In this document: piece after piece, positions 1-12,710 of the stretch
How the letters are laid out: each line of letters opens with the position of its first letter
Numbering within the stretch: the stretch's first letter is position 1
Assembly (NCBI GenBank): GCA_037013495.1
Contig: CM072812.1
Span: 37,360,001 to 37,424,000, forward strand
Source of the DNA: Hippophae tibetana
Lineage: Eukaryota; Streptophyta; Magnoliopsida; Rosales; Elaeagnaceae
Length of the DNA: 64,000 bases
Reading direction: 5' to 3'
Program-made: the position numbers and the translations under genes
Notes under the pieces: generated by a model
The model's input: the letters and a program-made list of their open reading frames with translations, nothing else
Databases searched by the model: none
Told to the model about the DNA's origin: nothing

Positions 1-1080
1 ATATTTAAGTCATATTCTTGAGAATTTAATAAATAAAATAATTTTAAAATATTAATTTAATGAGTTGATTTTAGATTATCGTGTTGTGACGTATTTAACT
101 TATTTAACAAATAGATTAAAATGTATCGTATTAAATCGCATAATGTTATTTGTATTTGAATTAATCTCATTTCATGTTATTAATCCATGTCACAAATTAC
201 AACCATTACCTATATATTTTGTTTTTGTTTTCGAAGTTTCAAATCTTGCTTGCTTTGTTATGTATAACTTTTATTGCTAACGCAAAAAACCCTGATCTTA
301 GCTGATAAAGTGGAAAATTTGTTTAGTGTTAATGGAGAAACTACACCAATCCCATTAAACTCTAAACAACAAAAATGATTTGAGAAGACTAAATCATGAT
401 GTGCATTTCTTTATTAAATGCTTATTATTCTTAGTAATTCAATTAAAATATTAAATATTAAATAATAATTATTAAAAAAATTATTAATTTAATAGTTCTA
501 TTTAAAAGTCATCTTACTATTCAAGTTTTAATATTATTATTCTTATAAATATATATGTAATATGTCATTATAATATATATTTTTAATTTTTTTTCTTCTC
601 TAGATACTTTAATATTTACTTCTACGTAATCTTATTTTATATTTCTACTTATAGCAACACCATGTTTATCATGATGATTATTCTATCTTTACATATAAAT
701 AATAATTTAAAAAAAAAAGAAGATTTATTTTTTGACATGTTTTTATTATTAGTGTTTGATTATTATATCAAGATATCATTTACAAGTTAATATTATTGTC
801 TAAAGATAAAATATTAGTGGAGTACATGATATCTTGAGATGAGATTTACATTTGTTTAAATTTGTTGTCTTGGTTTAAAAAAATTATGTGAGCTTGTTTT
901 TTCTGTTATTGTTTTTTGGATTTAATTATGAATAGTCTTGTTAATATTAATACGAACATCAACTTTATTTCTATGTTAAACTGTACCAATTTCAAGTCAT
1001 GACGAGAGAACCTCATAATAGTTCTCGAAATCAAGGATCTAGACCTTACGATAAGGGTTGATTCTCCTAGAGTTCCTTAT
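1..1080. other. AT-rich stretch, no gene seen
   Basis: Very AT-rich sequence with frequent stops in all frames. The short ORFs here show no recognisable domain and no plausible codon pattern. I see no RNA gene or clear transposon terminus. Confidence 0.6.
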
Positions 1081-1960
1081 AGATAAGAGTACTTTTTATT
1101 AAAAGAAAAAAAAAGGAATGGTGGAAGAGATCAAATCATATGAAGAAGACCATTCTAGAAGCATTCAGAGGCATAATGTATGAAAAGATAACTATTGTTA
1201 ATGATTTCCTTGTGGGCTATGAAAAAAGGTTTGTCAAGAACAAAAAGACTTAAATAGATACACTCTTGATAAGTCTAATTTCAATGAGATATAAGGGGAA
1301 AAGCAATATTAGGGAGTACATTATGAAAATGTCTCATCTTGCTTCCAAGTTGAAAGCACTTAAGTTAGAACTCTCTAAGCTACAATTATTAAAAATAGAC
1401 TTGGTCTCTGAATGAGCTCATCTCATACTATGTTTAGGAAGAGAAAAGGCTAAAGTAAGATAAGATATAGAGTACGTATTCACTGGGCCTCAACATCTAA
1501 GTACACGGAGAAAAGAGAGTAAAGAAAGAAGGATAAGGAAGCTGCAATTAAGTACATAATATATAAAAGGAAATTAATAAGTGAAAATTTGTCTATGTTA
1601 TGGCACAAGAGATTAGGTCATATCTCCAAATAGAGAATATAATGACTTGTGTCTAATAAAATTTTAGACCCCTTAAATTTTATAGATTTTGATGTTTGTG
1701 TTAACTGTATAAAGGGCAAATAAATGAATAAAAGAATATTTGAAGCCAATAAGACTTTAGAAATCTTAGAACTTATACATATAGTCCTTTGTGGTACATT
1801 CCCTACAGTTGTTTGGAATTGTCAACAATAATTTATAACATTCATAAACAATATTTTTTAGGTATGTCTATTTATTTCTCATTCATGAAAATGCATAGTC
1901 ATTGGATGTGTTCAAAAATTATAAAGTTGAATTTGAGAACCAACTCAGTAAAAGGATCAA

Positions 1961-2240
1961 ATGAATGGTAAGTACTACTATAGATATAACGATTCAGGTG
2001 AACAACATTCAGAACCGTTTGCTAAGTTCCTAAAGGAACATAATATCGTCCCACAGTATATTATGTTAGGTTTGCCCACTATGAATGATGTTGTTAAAGG
2101 ACGAAATATGATGCTTAAAGATATAGTGATGAGTATGATTCATCATTATATCTTACCAAAATCACTCTAGGGGAAGAGCTTAAAATTACAGCATATATCC
2201 TTAACAAGATACCAACTAAAGCAACAACCAAAACCCCTTT
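1961..2240 (+). pseudogene. Copia integrase core fragment
   Basis: The first 70 codons form an open piece matching the C-terminal half of the copia integrase core. They include an SGEQ motif, a stretch ending FAKFLKEHNIVPQY, and a region where the family has the catalytic-Glu segment, here degraded to MNDVVKGRN. The sequence then continues past a stop with recognisable AYILNKIPTKATTKTPFEL-like residues. The catalytic Glu-Arg-Arg of this family is not intact. It is part of the copia relic at 1081-4330. Confidence 0.7.
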
Positions 2241-2879
2241 TGAACTTTGAACGAACAATAAGTCTAGTTTAAAGCACTTGCATATCTGTGGATGTCTAGT
2301 TGAGGCAAATCTTGATAGAATTAATAATAAGAAATGGACTTAAGAATAGTGATTTGTTATTTTATTGGATACTCAAAATAATTCTGTTAGTACAAGTTTT
2401 ATGATTCCATATCTAAATCAATTTTTGTGTCAAGAAATGCCTTGTTCTTTGAAGATGTCGAGTTTATAGGGGGAGATATAGTTAGAAATTTGTCTTTAAA
2501 GAGGAATATATTGATATTCTCACAAATGCTATTGACATTGATCAGGACCACATTCATGACTTTAATCAAGACACAACAAATTAAGACAATCTTGAAGAAC
2601 CTTCATTTCAAGAAGTTATTCTAGAAGAATAAACTCTACCACCTCAAGAACTTATGCTATTAAGGAGATCCACTAGATAAAGGAGAAGTGCAGTACTAGA
2701 TGATTACATTGTATTTCTCCAAGAAAATGAGTTTGATATTGGAGTAATGGAAGAAGATACAATCAACTTCCATGAAGCTATGAAAATCCTAACTTTCAAA
2801 ATTAGATTGATGCCACCAATGTGGAGATTAAATCCATGAAGGGCAATGATGTATTGGATCTTGTCCCATTACCAAATGA

Positions 2880-3430
2880 TGCAAAACCCATTGGTTGTAG
2901 ATGAATATTTAAAACCAAGAGGGATTCATTAAGAAATGCGGAGAGATACATGGCTCGTCTTGCCACATAGGGATTTTCATAGAAATAAGGCATCGATTAT
3001 ATGTAGAATTTCTCTCTATTTTTTTTTGAAAAACTCTTTCAAGATTATGATTTCATTAATAGGGTATTTCATTCTTAAGTTACATCGTTTAGAAGTAAAG
3101 ACGATGTTTATCAATGGTCTCAATAGTGACATTGATGACATGATCTATATAATGTAAGTAGAAAGCTTTGTATTGGAAGACCTAAAGAATATGGTTTGCA
3201 AACTTAAGAAATCCATCTATAGGCTCAAACAAGCATCTTGACAATGGTATTTCAAGTCTCATCAAGTGATCATGTTGTTTGGATTTGAGATGAATATGAT
3301 TAATGATTGTATATACTGTAAGTTTTTAGGGAACATGTATATTTTTTTGGTTTGATATGTCGATGACATTTTACTTTCTAACAACGATATAGGATTATTG
3401 CATTAATTTTGAGATGAAAGATCTTGGTGA
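2880..3430 (+). pseudogene. Copia reverse transcriptase fragment
   Basis: Broken reverse transcriptase. A GCRWIFKTKRDS-like start lies near 2890 and a KTMFINGLNSDIDDMIY segment at about 3098-3150. KLKKSIYRLKQAS follows near 3200, then the YVDD catalytic motif at 3356-3367. Several stops interrupt it, so only the order and motifs of the domain are supported. Confidence 0.75.
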
Positions 3431-4330
3431 TGCTTCTTTTATATTATGCATACATATATTTCAAGATCGCTCTCAAAGTATTTTAGGATTATCATTAAAG
3501 AGCTATATCTAAAAGTTTCTCAAGAGATATGGCATGCATAATAACAAACTAGGTGATACCTCTATTGTTAAGGAAAATAAATTTAGTCTCAATCAATATA
3601 TTAAGAATGATTTTGTGGAAAATGTAATGCATAAGATTCCTTATGCGTCAGTAACAAAGAGTCTGGTGTATGTTCAGGTATATATACTTCTAGACATTGT
3701 GTACATTGTTAGGATGTTAAGTATATATTTAAGTAATTCATGATTAGGCCATTGAAAGGTATCTAAAGAGTCTTACAATACTTATAGATAATAAAAGACT
3801 ACATGCTCATGTATCAGAGGTCAAATCAACTTGATATCATTGAGCATACCAACTCCGATTTTTTTGGATGCCAAGATATTATGAAATCTACGTTGGGATA
3901 TGTCTACCTGCTAGTTGGGAGTGCTATCTTCTAAAAGAGTGCTAAAAAAATCTCTTATTATAGCCTTTTCTACCATGGTGTCAGATTTCATAGCATGTTT
4001 TGAGGCATCCAATAACGGAATATAGGTGTGGAATTTTATCACAATGCTACACATAGTAGGTGGTATTAAAAGATCACTTAAGCTATTTTGTAACAATTAG
4101 TTAGTAGTACTATACTTCATTAACAACACGAGCTCAATAAAGTCAAAGTATATAGAGATCAAGTTTATGGTTATTAAAAAAAGAATTCAAAGTTTACATG
4201 TGTTCATAGAATAAATCAATGCAAACTCCATGATTATAGATCTTCTTACTAATGAATTACTACCAACAAATGTTTCATGAGCATACTACTCATATGAGTG
4301 TTATGTCATTTGAGGATATTTAGTTTTAAT

Positions 4331-6160
4331 GAGAGTTTGTAATTTTCAATGTTTCTTTTATATAGACACACTTTCATCTATTTTAATTTAAGGATATTTT
4401 GAGGTTAGCTTATGAAGAAATAAAGTTTTTTGATTTATTTAAACTTTGATTTTGGTACAGTGTGATCTTACTAAGGTTTAAGGTTAGACTAGTTGAAAAT
4501 ATGTATGTTAAGATCACATTGCATAAAGTTTTCATGCTACACATCTACATCATGATCCATGTCATTCAATTGTATGTACATACATGACCATTGATGGGTC
4601 AAATTATGAAAAATGTAAATAAGGTTGCTTTGATCCTATGTTGGTATAATTGATGGACCATATTGGTTAAAGATACATTCAATAATGATAGCAAAGTTAA
4701 GCTCATATGGTTATTTTTACAATGCATAAAATTAAGGTTATACATATAGCCTAAATGAGAGATTATTCAATCCTTGATCTAACCTTGGGTTTATATGTGT
4801 ATCATTATGTGTTTTAGACTATCATACAAAGTTTAGCTCATTTAATAGTGATATGTTAAGGTTTAAGTTCTTTGGGATTTAATGTATCTAATAGAGTGTG
4901 AGCTTGTAATGTATAGAGACCTAAGAAAAATGTCTAGTTTAATGATAGACTAAAATAGATATACAATTATTAATTATATATATAGTGATTATGATTCCTA
5001 TATCACATGTAGTATTATATTCTTCTTAGCTGATATCTCATTATTAGGGATCGCAAAGAGAAAACTAAAGGGTTTTTTAAGAAGAAAAAAATGTAGATCT
5101 AGAAGACTAACCACTTAACTATAAAATAAATTAATATGTATGAATTTAGGTACATTTCTTCATTTTTTTAATTCTTGGTGATACCACATAAATGTTCCTA
5201 GGTTATTTTCTTTGGTGAATGTCTTTACCAAAGGTTATTTTATTATAACATAGGAATGTTCTACTATTTATGTCCTACAACTTTATTCAATATTAACGTC
5301 TTTAAGAAAGTGAAATAATATATTATTTTAAGTTATTTTTAATTGGTTCAATAACTACGTTTACATTATTAACGAGATTACTTTAGCATAACTTTGAGAT
5401 TTAAGTTCACCTTTGATGAATTATTTTTTCTTATTTCTATTTTGTGTAATTGTTTTGAATTTATCGCTTGAGAAAAAAATTGAAAATTTTGATATTTAAT
5501 ATTATTAATATTAGAATATTAAGTATTAAATAATTATTATTGTGTTTCTTTATTAGTTTAGGAGACTTATTTAGAGTCCTATTAGTATTAGGGTTTAATA
5601 TTATTACTCCTATAAATACATATGTAATCTTTTAAGGGTGAGTGTAGATTGATTAGGTTGACTTTTGAGCTATTTTATAAATCGGCTTTATTTTGATGGT
5701 CTTGGAAAACCCAAAACCTTAAACGACTTATAACCTCCCTAAAAAAACGAACCTATAAGGTTGGTTTAAGGGAATCAACTTGACGTTTTTAACCTATAAT
5801 CATAATATGATATAGAAGAACTTATCATAACATACCATATAATTTAACTTAAAAATTATTACCATTACATATTTTATTTACTAAACCTCTTATCATTAAA
5901 TAGAGCTAAGATGGTTCTAGTAGGTATTGTATAAATATAGAATTGTAGTTGTTTTTAAAATTAATCATTAAAAGCATACTCCATAATACTTATATAAAAA
6001 TTAAAGAAATTAAAGTGTGCTTAACAATTTATCCAACATTAGATGAAGTTGTAGATCCTAATGAAATCTCATATTAACAATCATGAACATGAGTCTATAT
6101 TATGGGTGGTTTTTTTTCTTTCAAAAACCAACTAACCAACCTAAGTCTAAGATCAAACCG

Positions 6161-6163
<3 letters not shown>
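4331..6163. other. AT-rich intergenic stretch
   Basis: No gene or convincing element was found. Around 5640-5800 and 6080-6300 there are short stretches rich in ggtt/aacc words, such as paired 'ggttggtt' and 'aaccaacc' around the AT microsatellite. These suggest old MITE-like inserts, but no terminal repeat or target duplication could be fixed. Confidence 0.5.

Positions 6164-6216
<53 letters not shown>
6164..6216. repeat. (AT)n microsatellite
   Basis: About 53 bp of pure alternating AT, flanked on the left by aacc-rich and on the right by ggtt-rich words in inverted arrangement. The flanks could extrude as a stem with the AT run at its centre. Confidence 0.95.
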
Positions 6217-6218
<2 letters not shown>

Positions 6219-6653
6219 GTTGGTTGGCTCAAATGAGTCCAAAAAATAATCAAAGTTGATATTATTGGTTCGATTGGAGGTTAAAAAGTATGAAAACTAA
6301 CTAAACTGAACCAAACTTATAATATTAATGTATACTATTTTTTAAAATATATTTTTAATTTTTAATTTATATATTATTATAATTTAAAATTTATTTAAAA
6401 TTTTAAAATCTCCACCTAATCATTAAATACTCCCATTCAGACACTCACAATCACTTTCATCACTCACAGTTTACACCTCACTGAAGTCACTCTCAAATTT
6501 GGTTCAAAATCTCAAGTTTATGTTTTTTCTTACATTACTATATAAATTACACATTCCTAATTTACAATATAGATTTCATTAGAATCTATAGCTCCATTTG
6601 GTGTTCAACTCTATAGACTACATGGTCCTAATTGGCAATATAAGATTTCATCA

Positions 6654-8378
6654 CACTGCTACAATATATACACATGGCCTCGGTTTTTAACCGTGATCGT
6701 AGGTCTATGGTCACGGTTATAAGAACCGAGACCATTGTGAATGTCTATAGCCTTAGTTTTTATCAAAACCAATGTAAGGACTGTGAATATTGACTATTTT
6801 AGTGGATAAAATATTTACCTATAAACTTGTTTTTAAGTCTGCTATCAAGTTTATCAAGAAAATCCGAATAAATATTCAAGTTCCAGATATTCTTACTTCA
6901 GGTATGTCTTTTATAACTACGACACATAAGATTGCATTCATGAATTTAATAACATATTTTCATAAATATGAAATTATATTTTGTGTTAAAATATTTAATT
7001 AATTTATGAAATTATTAATTAAATATTTTTATAATGTGTCTTAATAAATGATTTTTTTATAATATTAAGTTTTTGTTTTTAATAGGCTTTGAAAAATTAA
7101 GACTAAAACACATTTAATCCTAATACCATTAAGTATTATTATTATTATCTATATATATAGATGCATTAGGGTTAGAGTTTAGGGAAAAAAACATAAAGAA
7201 AGAAAAAAACATGCCGAAACAAAACAAAAGAGTAGAAAACCTTTTAATTGAATTTACAAAAATAGCTGAAGCTGTTGAAGAAAAAGCCAAAAACAATAAA
7301 AGGTAATTAAGTTTATATATAGAGTAAAAGGTGAACTTATGTGAAAAAAGAAGGGTGAATATGATGTCTGGGCTTAATATACATTGAAAGGTATGATTAA
7401 TTCAAAAAGTTAATTAGTATATAAGCAATAAAGATGATACACGTAAGAAGTGAAGAAGTTAATTAATATACATGCAATAATGATATATATACAGGGAAGT
7501 AAAACAAAAGAAGGTAAATTAATCTTTATCAATTGAAACACAAACAATTAAATAAATTGATGAATATCAAATTGATATCATATTAGAGGTATTTATTAAT
7601 AAATTTATTTGATATGTTTTATCTTTATATGACTTCTTTTTATTAGATTTTTACATATTCAGATTAGATAATTTTATGTGTGATTATAATTATTTGATTT
7701 GATTATTAAATTTTAAAAAGTTATTTTTTTTAATTTATGCTTGATGGTTTTGTTCTAGGATTTACTAGTTGATTTGGTTTAAATGAAACTTGTTTTAAAT
7801 CATCTAGTTAGGATTATTTATTATTAAATCCGCTCTAGCATACACACGAGCACTTGTGTTTTTTGTGCTAACCTTTTTGCAGTTGATTTGTGAACGATCT
7901 GATTGGCGAGGAGCTTATTGGAACGTTGGTCTGGAAACTGCTCACGCTAATTTTAGAAACTATGAAAAACATAGTAGGGGCTTGTAAGTAGAGTACATTG
8001 GGGCAGTATCCTAGGGAGGGTGGCATAAAACCTAGTTTGTACTTGAACATTTGATTTTCATAGTGGAAAGCTAGGTAGTCTGGTGGACCGGTGGTTTTCC
8101 TCTTAGGTCATGGTTGTGGCCTAAGTTGTTTTCACCTAAAAATATCGTGTGTTATTATTTCCGCACTTTACTCTTACACACGATTGTATGTCTGACCATT
8201 TTATTTAGGTTATTAAATTATAAATTGATAAAAATTAAAAATAACCTATTCACCCCCTCTAGGTTAATCATTTCCATATCTTATAAACTTTCAACAAAGA
8301 CTATAGGGTATGTTTATGATATCATTTTTTATAAGATCGAGACCATAGGATTATCCTATGATCATAAATTTAAATAAA
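6654..8378. mobile_element. Relic related to the CACTA-type element at 15484-22927
   Basis: The left end reads cactgctacaatatata, followed by cctcggtttttaaccg and ataagaaccgag. These words recur in the terminal and subterminal repeats of the element at 15484-22927. On the right, 8290-8370 carries degraded copies of the same subterminal words ('tatagggtatg', 'gagaccatagg', 'cctatgatcat'). No precise right terminus or 3-bp duplication was found. It contains an LTR-terminus-like stretch (7810-8275), implying a later nested insertion. Boundaries are approximate. Confidence 0.45.
7810..8275 (+). repeat. Probable copia LTR remnant
   Basis: The right part carries a 'ttccgcac' stretch followed within about 100 bp by 'cctattcaccccctctagg'. 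That combination is typical of the R-U5 end of a common class of plant copia LTRs. No second LTR, PBS or target duplication is recognisable, so it may be a solo LTR remnant. Confidence 0.4.
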
Positions 8379-8379
8379 A

Positions 8380-10440
8380 ATATAATTATTAATTACAATG
8401 TTAAAAGTTAATATAAATTACAATAAATTTATTAATTAAAATATTAAAAATATATTCCAAAATCGATAAGCCAACCTACCCACCCTTAATCTCTATATAA
8501 TAATGTAATTTTTTTTATTAATTTAAAGATTTTAGACCAAATTTTAGACCAATTTGAAATTGATTTAAACCAAGCGTAAAACATAAATGATGAGAGTCAC
8601 TATAAGAATTTGAATGAGAATTTTTACCAACTAAGTTTAGATATTATAATTTTAAATAATTTTAAAATAATAATTATAATTATAATATTTAAAATAATAA
8701 TTAAAATATATTTTAAAAAATCAATATATATTAATATTATAAGTTAAATTCAATTTATTCATTTTTCATACTTTATGGAACTCCAATCTAATTAATAAGT
8801 TCAGTTTTGATATTTTTTAGAACTATTTGAATTAACTATTTTTCAAAAAAAATGGTTTAATACTATACTCGGATTGATTGAATAGTTTAAAAAATATATT
8901 CACCTGTATTATTTGTTTATATTATAATAAATAAAAATTAAAATATATATATTTAATTTTGGACTCTTTTCCGTCTATTTTAATTCTTTAATATTTACTT
9001 CTTCAATTAAAATGTATTTCTTTAATATTTTATATTTTAACTGCTTCATAATAAATTCAATAAGAACTATCATGCTAATTTCTTGTTCGGTGGATATTGT
9101 AAGCATAATTTATAAATACTCGACAATGAACTGGATCGCTTTCACATATAAATTTGAAATAATTGAAATTACTTGCCTTGAGTCTTGAGTGCTGACATTA
9201 TCCACGATTATTTAAGTAATATTGTTATAAATAAGAAAACAAATTTCCCTTTAAGTGCATTTAACTGCATGTTCCATCACGTGTAAATTAGAAAAGTGCT
9301 TTTCTAAAATCTTTTAAACTAATCAATATCATCTAAACTATAATCAATATTTTTCTAAACCAATAAATAAATATCATATATAAATATCTCATATCCCAAT
9401 AATAGTAAGATTTGGGTAAAAAAGTTCTTGCATTTCTCTAATAATAGCTGCTTTCTTGGAAAACTCTAACCAATCAATATTATCTAAAATGTAATATTTG
9501 TTTATCCAAATAAAAAAAAAAGTTTACATGCTTGAATAACTATGGGTGAACCAAAAATCTTAAAGGAATGGCGGAAAAAATTGTGAATAGGATAATCCGT
9601 GGTTATTCGTATTGTTGATTTGATTTTATCTTATAAATTTTAAAAATATATACGATTTCGAGTATTAATCAAATAAGAAAAACAAGTATGATTTGGATAC
9701 AATTATATTGATAACTGTATCTACCTATAATGAAAGTAATTATATTTAATTAATTAATTTACATTTTTATTAAATTAAATTATATATTTATTAAATTAAT
9801 ATGTTTAGAAATAATTAAGGTTTAAATTAATATGTTTAGGAAAAATAGGTTTTTTCAAATATTTTTTAATAACTGTCATGAATCGTTATTCATAGGTAAA
9901 AACCGTCATCGAACTATAGCAATTTTTGGGTAGTTTTAGGTACAGATTTTATAATTCAATTCGGAAATAGTTATTTTAAAAACGGTCTCCGTTAGTATTC
10001 GTGCCCATTACTAAATCTACCCCTTATACTATTTTTTTAATATATATAAAATATGACAATAATATTTTATCTTTTATTCATCAAAGTTAAATAAATTGAT
10101 TTAATTACATGGTATGGTTCTTTTTTATTTATTGAGTTTCATTTTTAACCTTCCTTAAAAAAACATATGTTTATTTTTCTTATAACTTAAATAGATATAT
10201 GTTTTTTAATGTTATACGAAAATAAACATATATTTTTTTAACTAAGGGGTTAAAAGTAAAACCATAATAAATAACTAAGTCATTTATGTATCGAAAGGAA
10301 ATAAATTATAATGAGTATGTTTTATTCTGACTACAAGTAGTGCAAGGGGTTTAATATTTTTTTTTACATTCTCTAATTTGGTCCAAATGATAGAATTATT
10401 CTTCATGATTTAATAAATAAGTTAAAGGTAGCATACTACA
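8380..10440. other. AT-rich stretch without genes
   Basis: No coding potential. From about 9590 to 10020 the sequence has scattered 'cgttattc'/'ccgtta' words and could hold an old MITE, but no terminal repeat pair could be defined. Confidence 0.5.
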
Positions 10441-10449
10441 AACTACTCC

Positions 10450-10620
10450 TCCATAATAAAAGCAACACCAATAAACTACTTCAAAATTTATCATGACATT
10501 GCATCCCCCGTAATGGAAGCAGTAACAATAAATTACTTCAAAATTTATCATGACATTTCATTCTCCGTAATGGAAGTAGCACCAATAAGCTACTTCAAAA
10601 TTTATCATGACATTACTCCA
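10450..10620. repeat. 57-bp minisatellite, three copies
   Basis: Three direct copies of a 57-bp unit sharing the 20-base core tcaaaatttatcatgacatt, which begins at 10481, 10538 and 10595. Copies differ at a few positions. Because 57 is a multiple of three, the array reads through as an open frame. I take that as a consequence of the period, not as a gene. Confidence 0.9.
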
Positions 10621-11196
10621 ACTAAAATGAATAGATTGTCAAATATGGATTTTCTTGTATTAGCAGATCCGATAACGTATGAATCTGAATATTCAATCAC
10701 CCTAAAATGATTATATCACTAATAAGTGAGCTTGTGATCTTCTATTTCTTGCAAGTATCTTAACATATTCTTTGTAGCCTTCCAATGACCAAATCATTGA
10801 TACTTTGATACCTACCAAGCATTCCAATAACAAAAATGATGTTTGGCTTAGTACAAGATAAAGCATACATCGAGCTACCAACAATTGATGTATAATAAAT
10901 TCCTTTAATTTGTTCATATTTCAATTCATTTTTTGGGCATTGCATAATACTAGACTTATCACATTTCTGAATTGGAATGACATTTGATAAAAACTTTTTC
11001 ATTCTAAACCTTTTTAGAACTTTATAAATATTTTTTCGAAAGACAACTCCAATAATCCTTGATCTATTCTGAAATATTTCTATTCCAATCACATAAGTTA
11101 TCTCTCTCATATCCTTCATTTGAAAGTTCTTTGAGAGAAATTTCTTGGTCATGCAATAAGCCAAGCTTATTAACTTTCTTCCATTGATCTTCATGC

Positions 11197-11197
<1 letters not shown>

Positions 11198-11266
<69 letters not shown>
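11198..11266. repeat. (TA)n microsatellite
   Basis: About 69 bp of alternating TA lying inside the minus-strand copia relic, at the expected position of the YVDD motif. The expansion has replaced or displaced that part of the reverse transcriptase. Confidence 0.95.
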
Positions 11267-11271
<5 letters not shown>

Positions 11272-11567
11272 ACCAATCAATGGTGTTGTCCTTAAATCCA
11301 AAGGAAGTGACGGTATTTTTGAACTTAAGACATCATTGGTGGGAAGTTCATTGAAGTCAATATATTGATTTCTTAAATTTATACACCTTGTGTGCCTTCA
11401 ACTGAAAAATCTAAAGGTTGATCTATACAAACCTCATTTTTCAAATTATCATTTAGAAATGTTGTTTTAACATTTATTTAGTACAACTCTAAATCATAAT
11501 AATATAACAAAGTTATAATAGTTCTAAAGGAGTTTTTCTTGAAGAATGGTGAAAAAGAGATAAAAAA

Positions 11568-11816
11568 TGATTAATCCATATACTTACAATGGGATAGAAC
11601 CCACTCCACGTGGCAAGAAATTATCCGCTTTGGTCCATAACTGCAAGTTTAGTGAGCCCATGACTATGACTTGACAGTTCAACGAGACCTCACAGGTTTG
11701 CTTCTAAGAAGAAACCCAAAAATACATCATGTCATTTAGATAGTACTCACCCCTTATAAGCACATCACCACTTAGCTTTCTAAGTAATGTGGGACATGTG
11801 CAGGCACACTGCATCA
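11568..11816 (-). repeat. TRIM 3' LTR
   Basis: The left copy of the terminal repeat, 249 bp, downstream in minus-strand terms. It is recognisably the same as 11899-12187 but lacks one of the 30-bp internal units and about 8 bp near its + strand start. Confidence 0.75.
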
Positions 11817-11883
11817 TATACCCCCACTTAGGAAATCTTATGTCCTTGTAAGAATGCAAGTCCATATGGCCTAGTAGGGTCAT

Positions 11884-11896
11884 GATTCTAATACCA
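11884..11896 (-). promoter_or_regulatory. TRIM primer-binding site
   Basis: On the minus strand the site reads TGGTATTAGAATC, two bases after the 5' LTR. It resembles the TGGTATCAGAGC site for initiator methionine tRNA used by plant LTR elements. Confidence 0.65.
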
Positions 11897-11898
11897 AC

Positions 11899-12187
11899 TG
11901 ATACATAACAGTTAATCTGTCTACTTACAATGGGGTGGGACCTACTTCATGTGGCATGCGATTATATGCTTTTGTCCATAACTACAAGTTCAGTGGGTCC
12001 ACAACAATGACTTGCCAGTTTAGTGGGCTCACGGCCATGACTTGATAGTTTAGTGGGATCTCATGGCTTTACTTCTAGGGAGAAACCCCAAAATGCATCA
12101 TGTTATTTAGAGAGTGCTCATCCCTTATAAGCTTATAACTACTTAACTTTCTAAGTAATGTGAGACATGTGTAAACACACTACATCA
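11899..12187 (-). repeat. TRIM 5' LTR
   Basis: The right copy of the terminal repeat, 289 bp. Part of its extra length is an additional 30-bp unit of the type 'agtttagtggg...atgacttg'. This copy has three such units and the left one has two. Confidence 0.75.
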
Positions 12188-12710
12188 AAAGGTCTCCTTA
12201 TAGTCATTGACATCTTTTTAAATACAATCATTAGAAGCACGTATGATCTTGTAACATTTAACTTTGTTATTTCAGTCAAGCTTGGTCTTAAAAAGTCATT
12301 TACACCCAATTCTTTTAGAGCTTTTAGGTAATTCAAGAATGTCACAAAAATCATTATGCTAATGCTACATGGATTTCAACTCATCTTTCATGACATCTAT
12401 CTATTTAGAAGGATTAATGCTTTCAATGACTTTTGAAAAGAAAATTGGGTCTATATCAATTCCCAAGTTGAATTCTTTGGTTTAATCTTGTTTTGTTTGA
12501 GGTCGTTGCTTATGTATATCAATTTATACGGGCTCTCACTTTTTTGGATTAGTGAGCTAATCAACCGATCATCTAAGTTCTCATTACAGGTTAACTATTG
12601 GTCAGGAATACACCACTGTAGTTATTCTCTAATAGAATGACTATTAATATAGTTTCACAACTTTAATTTACTGATTGGAACTATGTTTTATTGAAAATCA
12701 ACACCAACTC

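Larger units (their letters stand above)
1081..4330 (+). mobile_element. Decayed Ty1/copia retrotransposon, internal region
   Basis: Copia gag-pol order can be followed on the plus strand through many stops and frameshifts. A gag-like stretch lies at about 1130-1260. A GAG-pre-integrase motif (LWHKRLGH) lies near 1600, integrase at 1790-2240, a linker at 2640-2800, reverse transcriptase at about 2880-3430 with YVDD at 3356-3367, and RNase H at about 3840-4100. No LTR pair, primer-binding site or target duplication could be identified, so the ends are approximate. The number of stops and small indels makes this one of the oldest elements in the window. It cannot encode a working protein. Confidence 0.75.
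11568..12187 (-). mobile_element. TRIM (miniature LTR retrotransposon), nested in copia pol
   Basis: Two direct repeats, 11568-11816 (249 bp) and 11899-12187 (289 bp), flank only 82 bp of interior. On the minus strand each repeat begins TGATG and ends in ATCA or a degraded form of it. The interior holds a methionine-tRNA-type primer-binding site, TGGTATTAGAATC (11884-11896), next to the right repeat. It also has a purine-rich tract, taagtgggggtata (11817-11830), next to the left repeat. Flanks are aaaaa on the left and aaaag on the right, compatible with a 4-5 bp target duplication. It encodes nothing and would need proteins from another element. The interrupted copia reading resumes on the other side, which shows it is an insertion. 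Confidence 0.8.
10711..12600 (-). pseudogene. Decayed copia pol (reverse transcriptase/RNase H), split by a TRIM
   Basis: Reading leftward on the minus strand from about 12600: a pre-RT linker (LGIDIDPIFFSKVI, then VMKDELKSM), the start of reverse transcriptase (ELPKSSKRIGCK, then VNDYKETF ending near 12190), and an interruption by the TRIM at 11568-12187. It resumes at about 11560 with NSFRTI, then VKTTFLN and EVCIDQP. A 144-codon open piece (11194-10760) follows, with KKFLSKNFQMKDM and YVIGIEIFQ, then SMYALSCTKPNI, which corresponds to the RT-RNase H connection. Several stops are present. The (AT)n tract at 11198-11266 also interrupts the domain. No LTRs were assigned. Confidence 0.75.

Noticed and set aside
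7211..7306. 31-codon ORF (MPKQNKRVENLLIEF...) with a TATA-like run upstream and a possible splice donor
   Set aside because: Too short, no recognised family, and it lies within a transposon relic.
11064..11276. ORF with a long Tyr-Ile run
   Set aside because: Direct translation of the (TA)n microsatellite.
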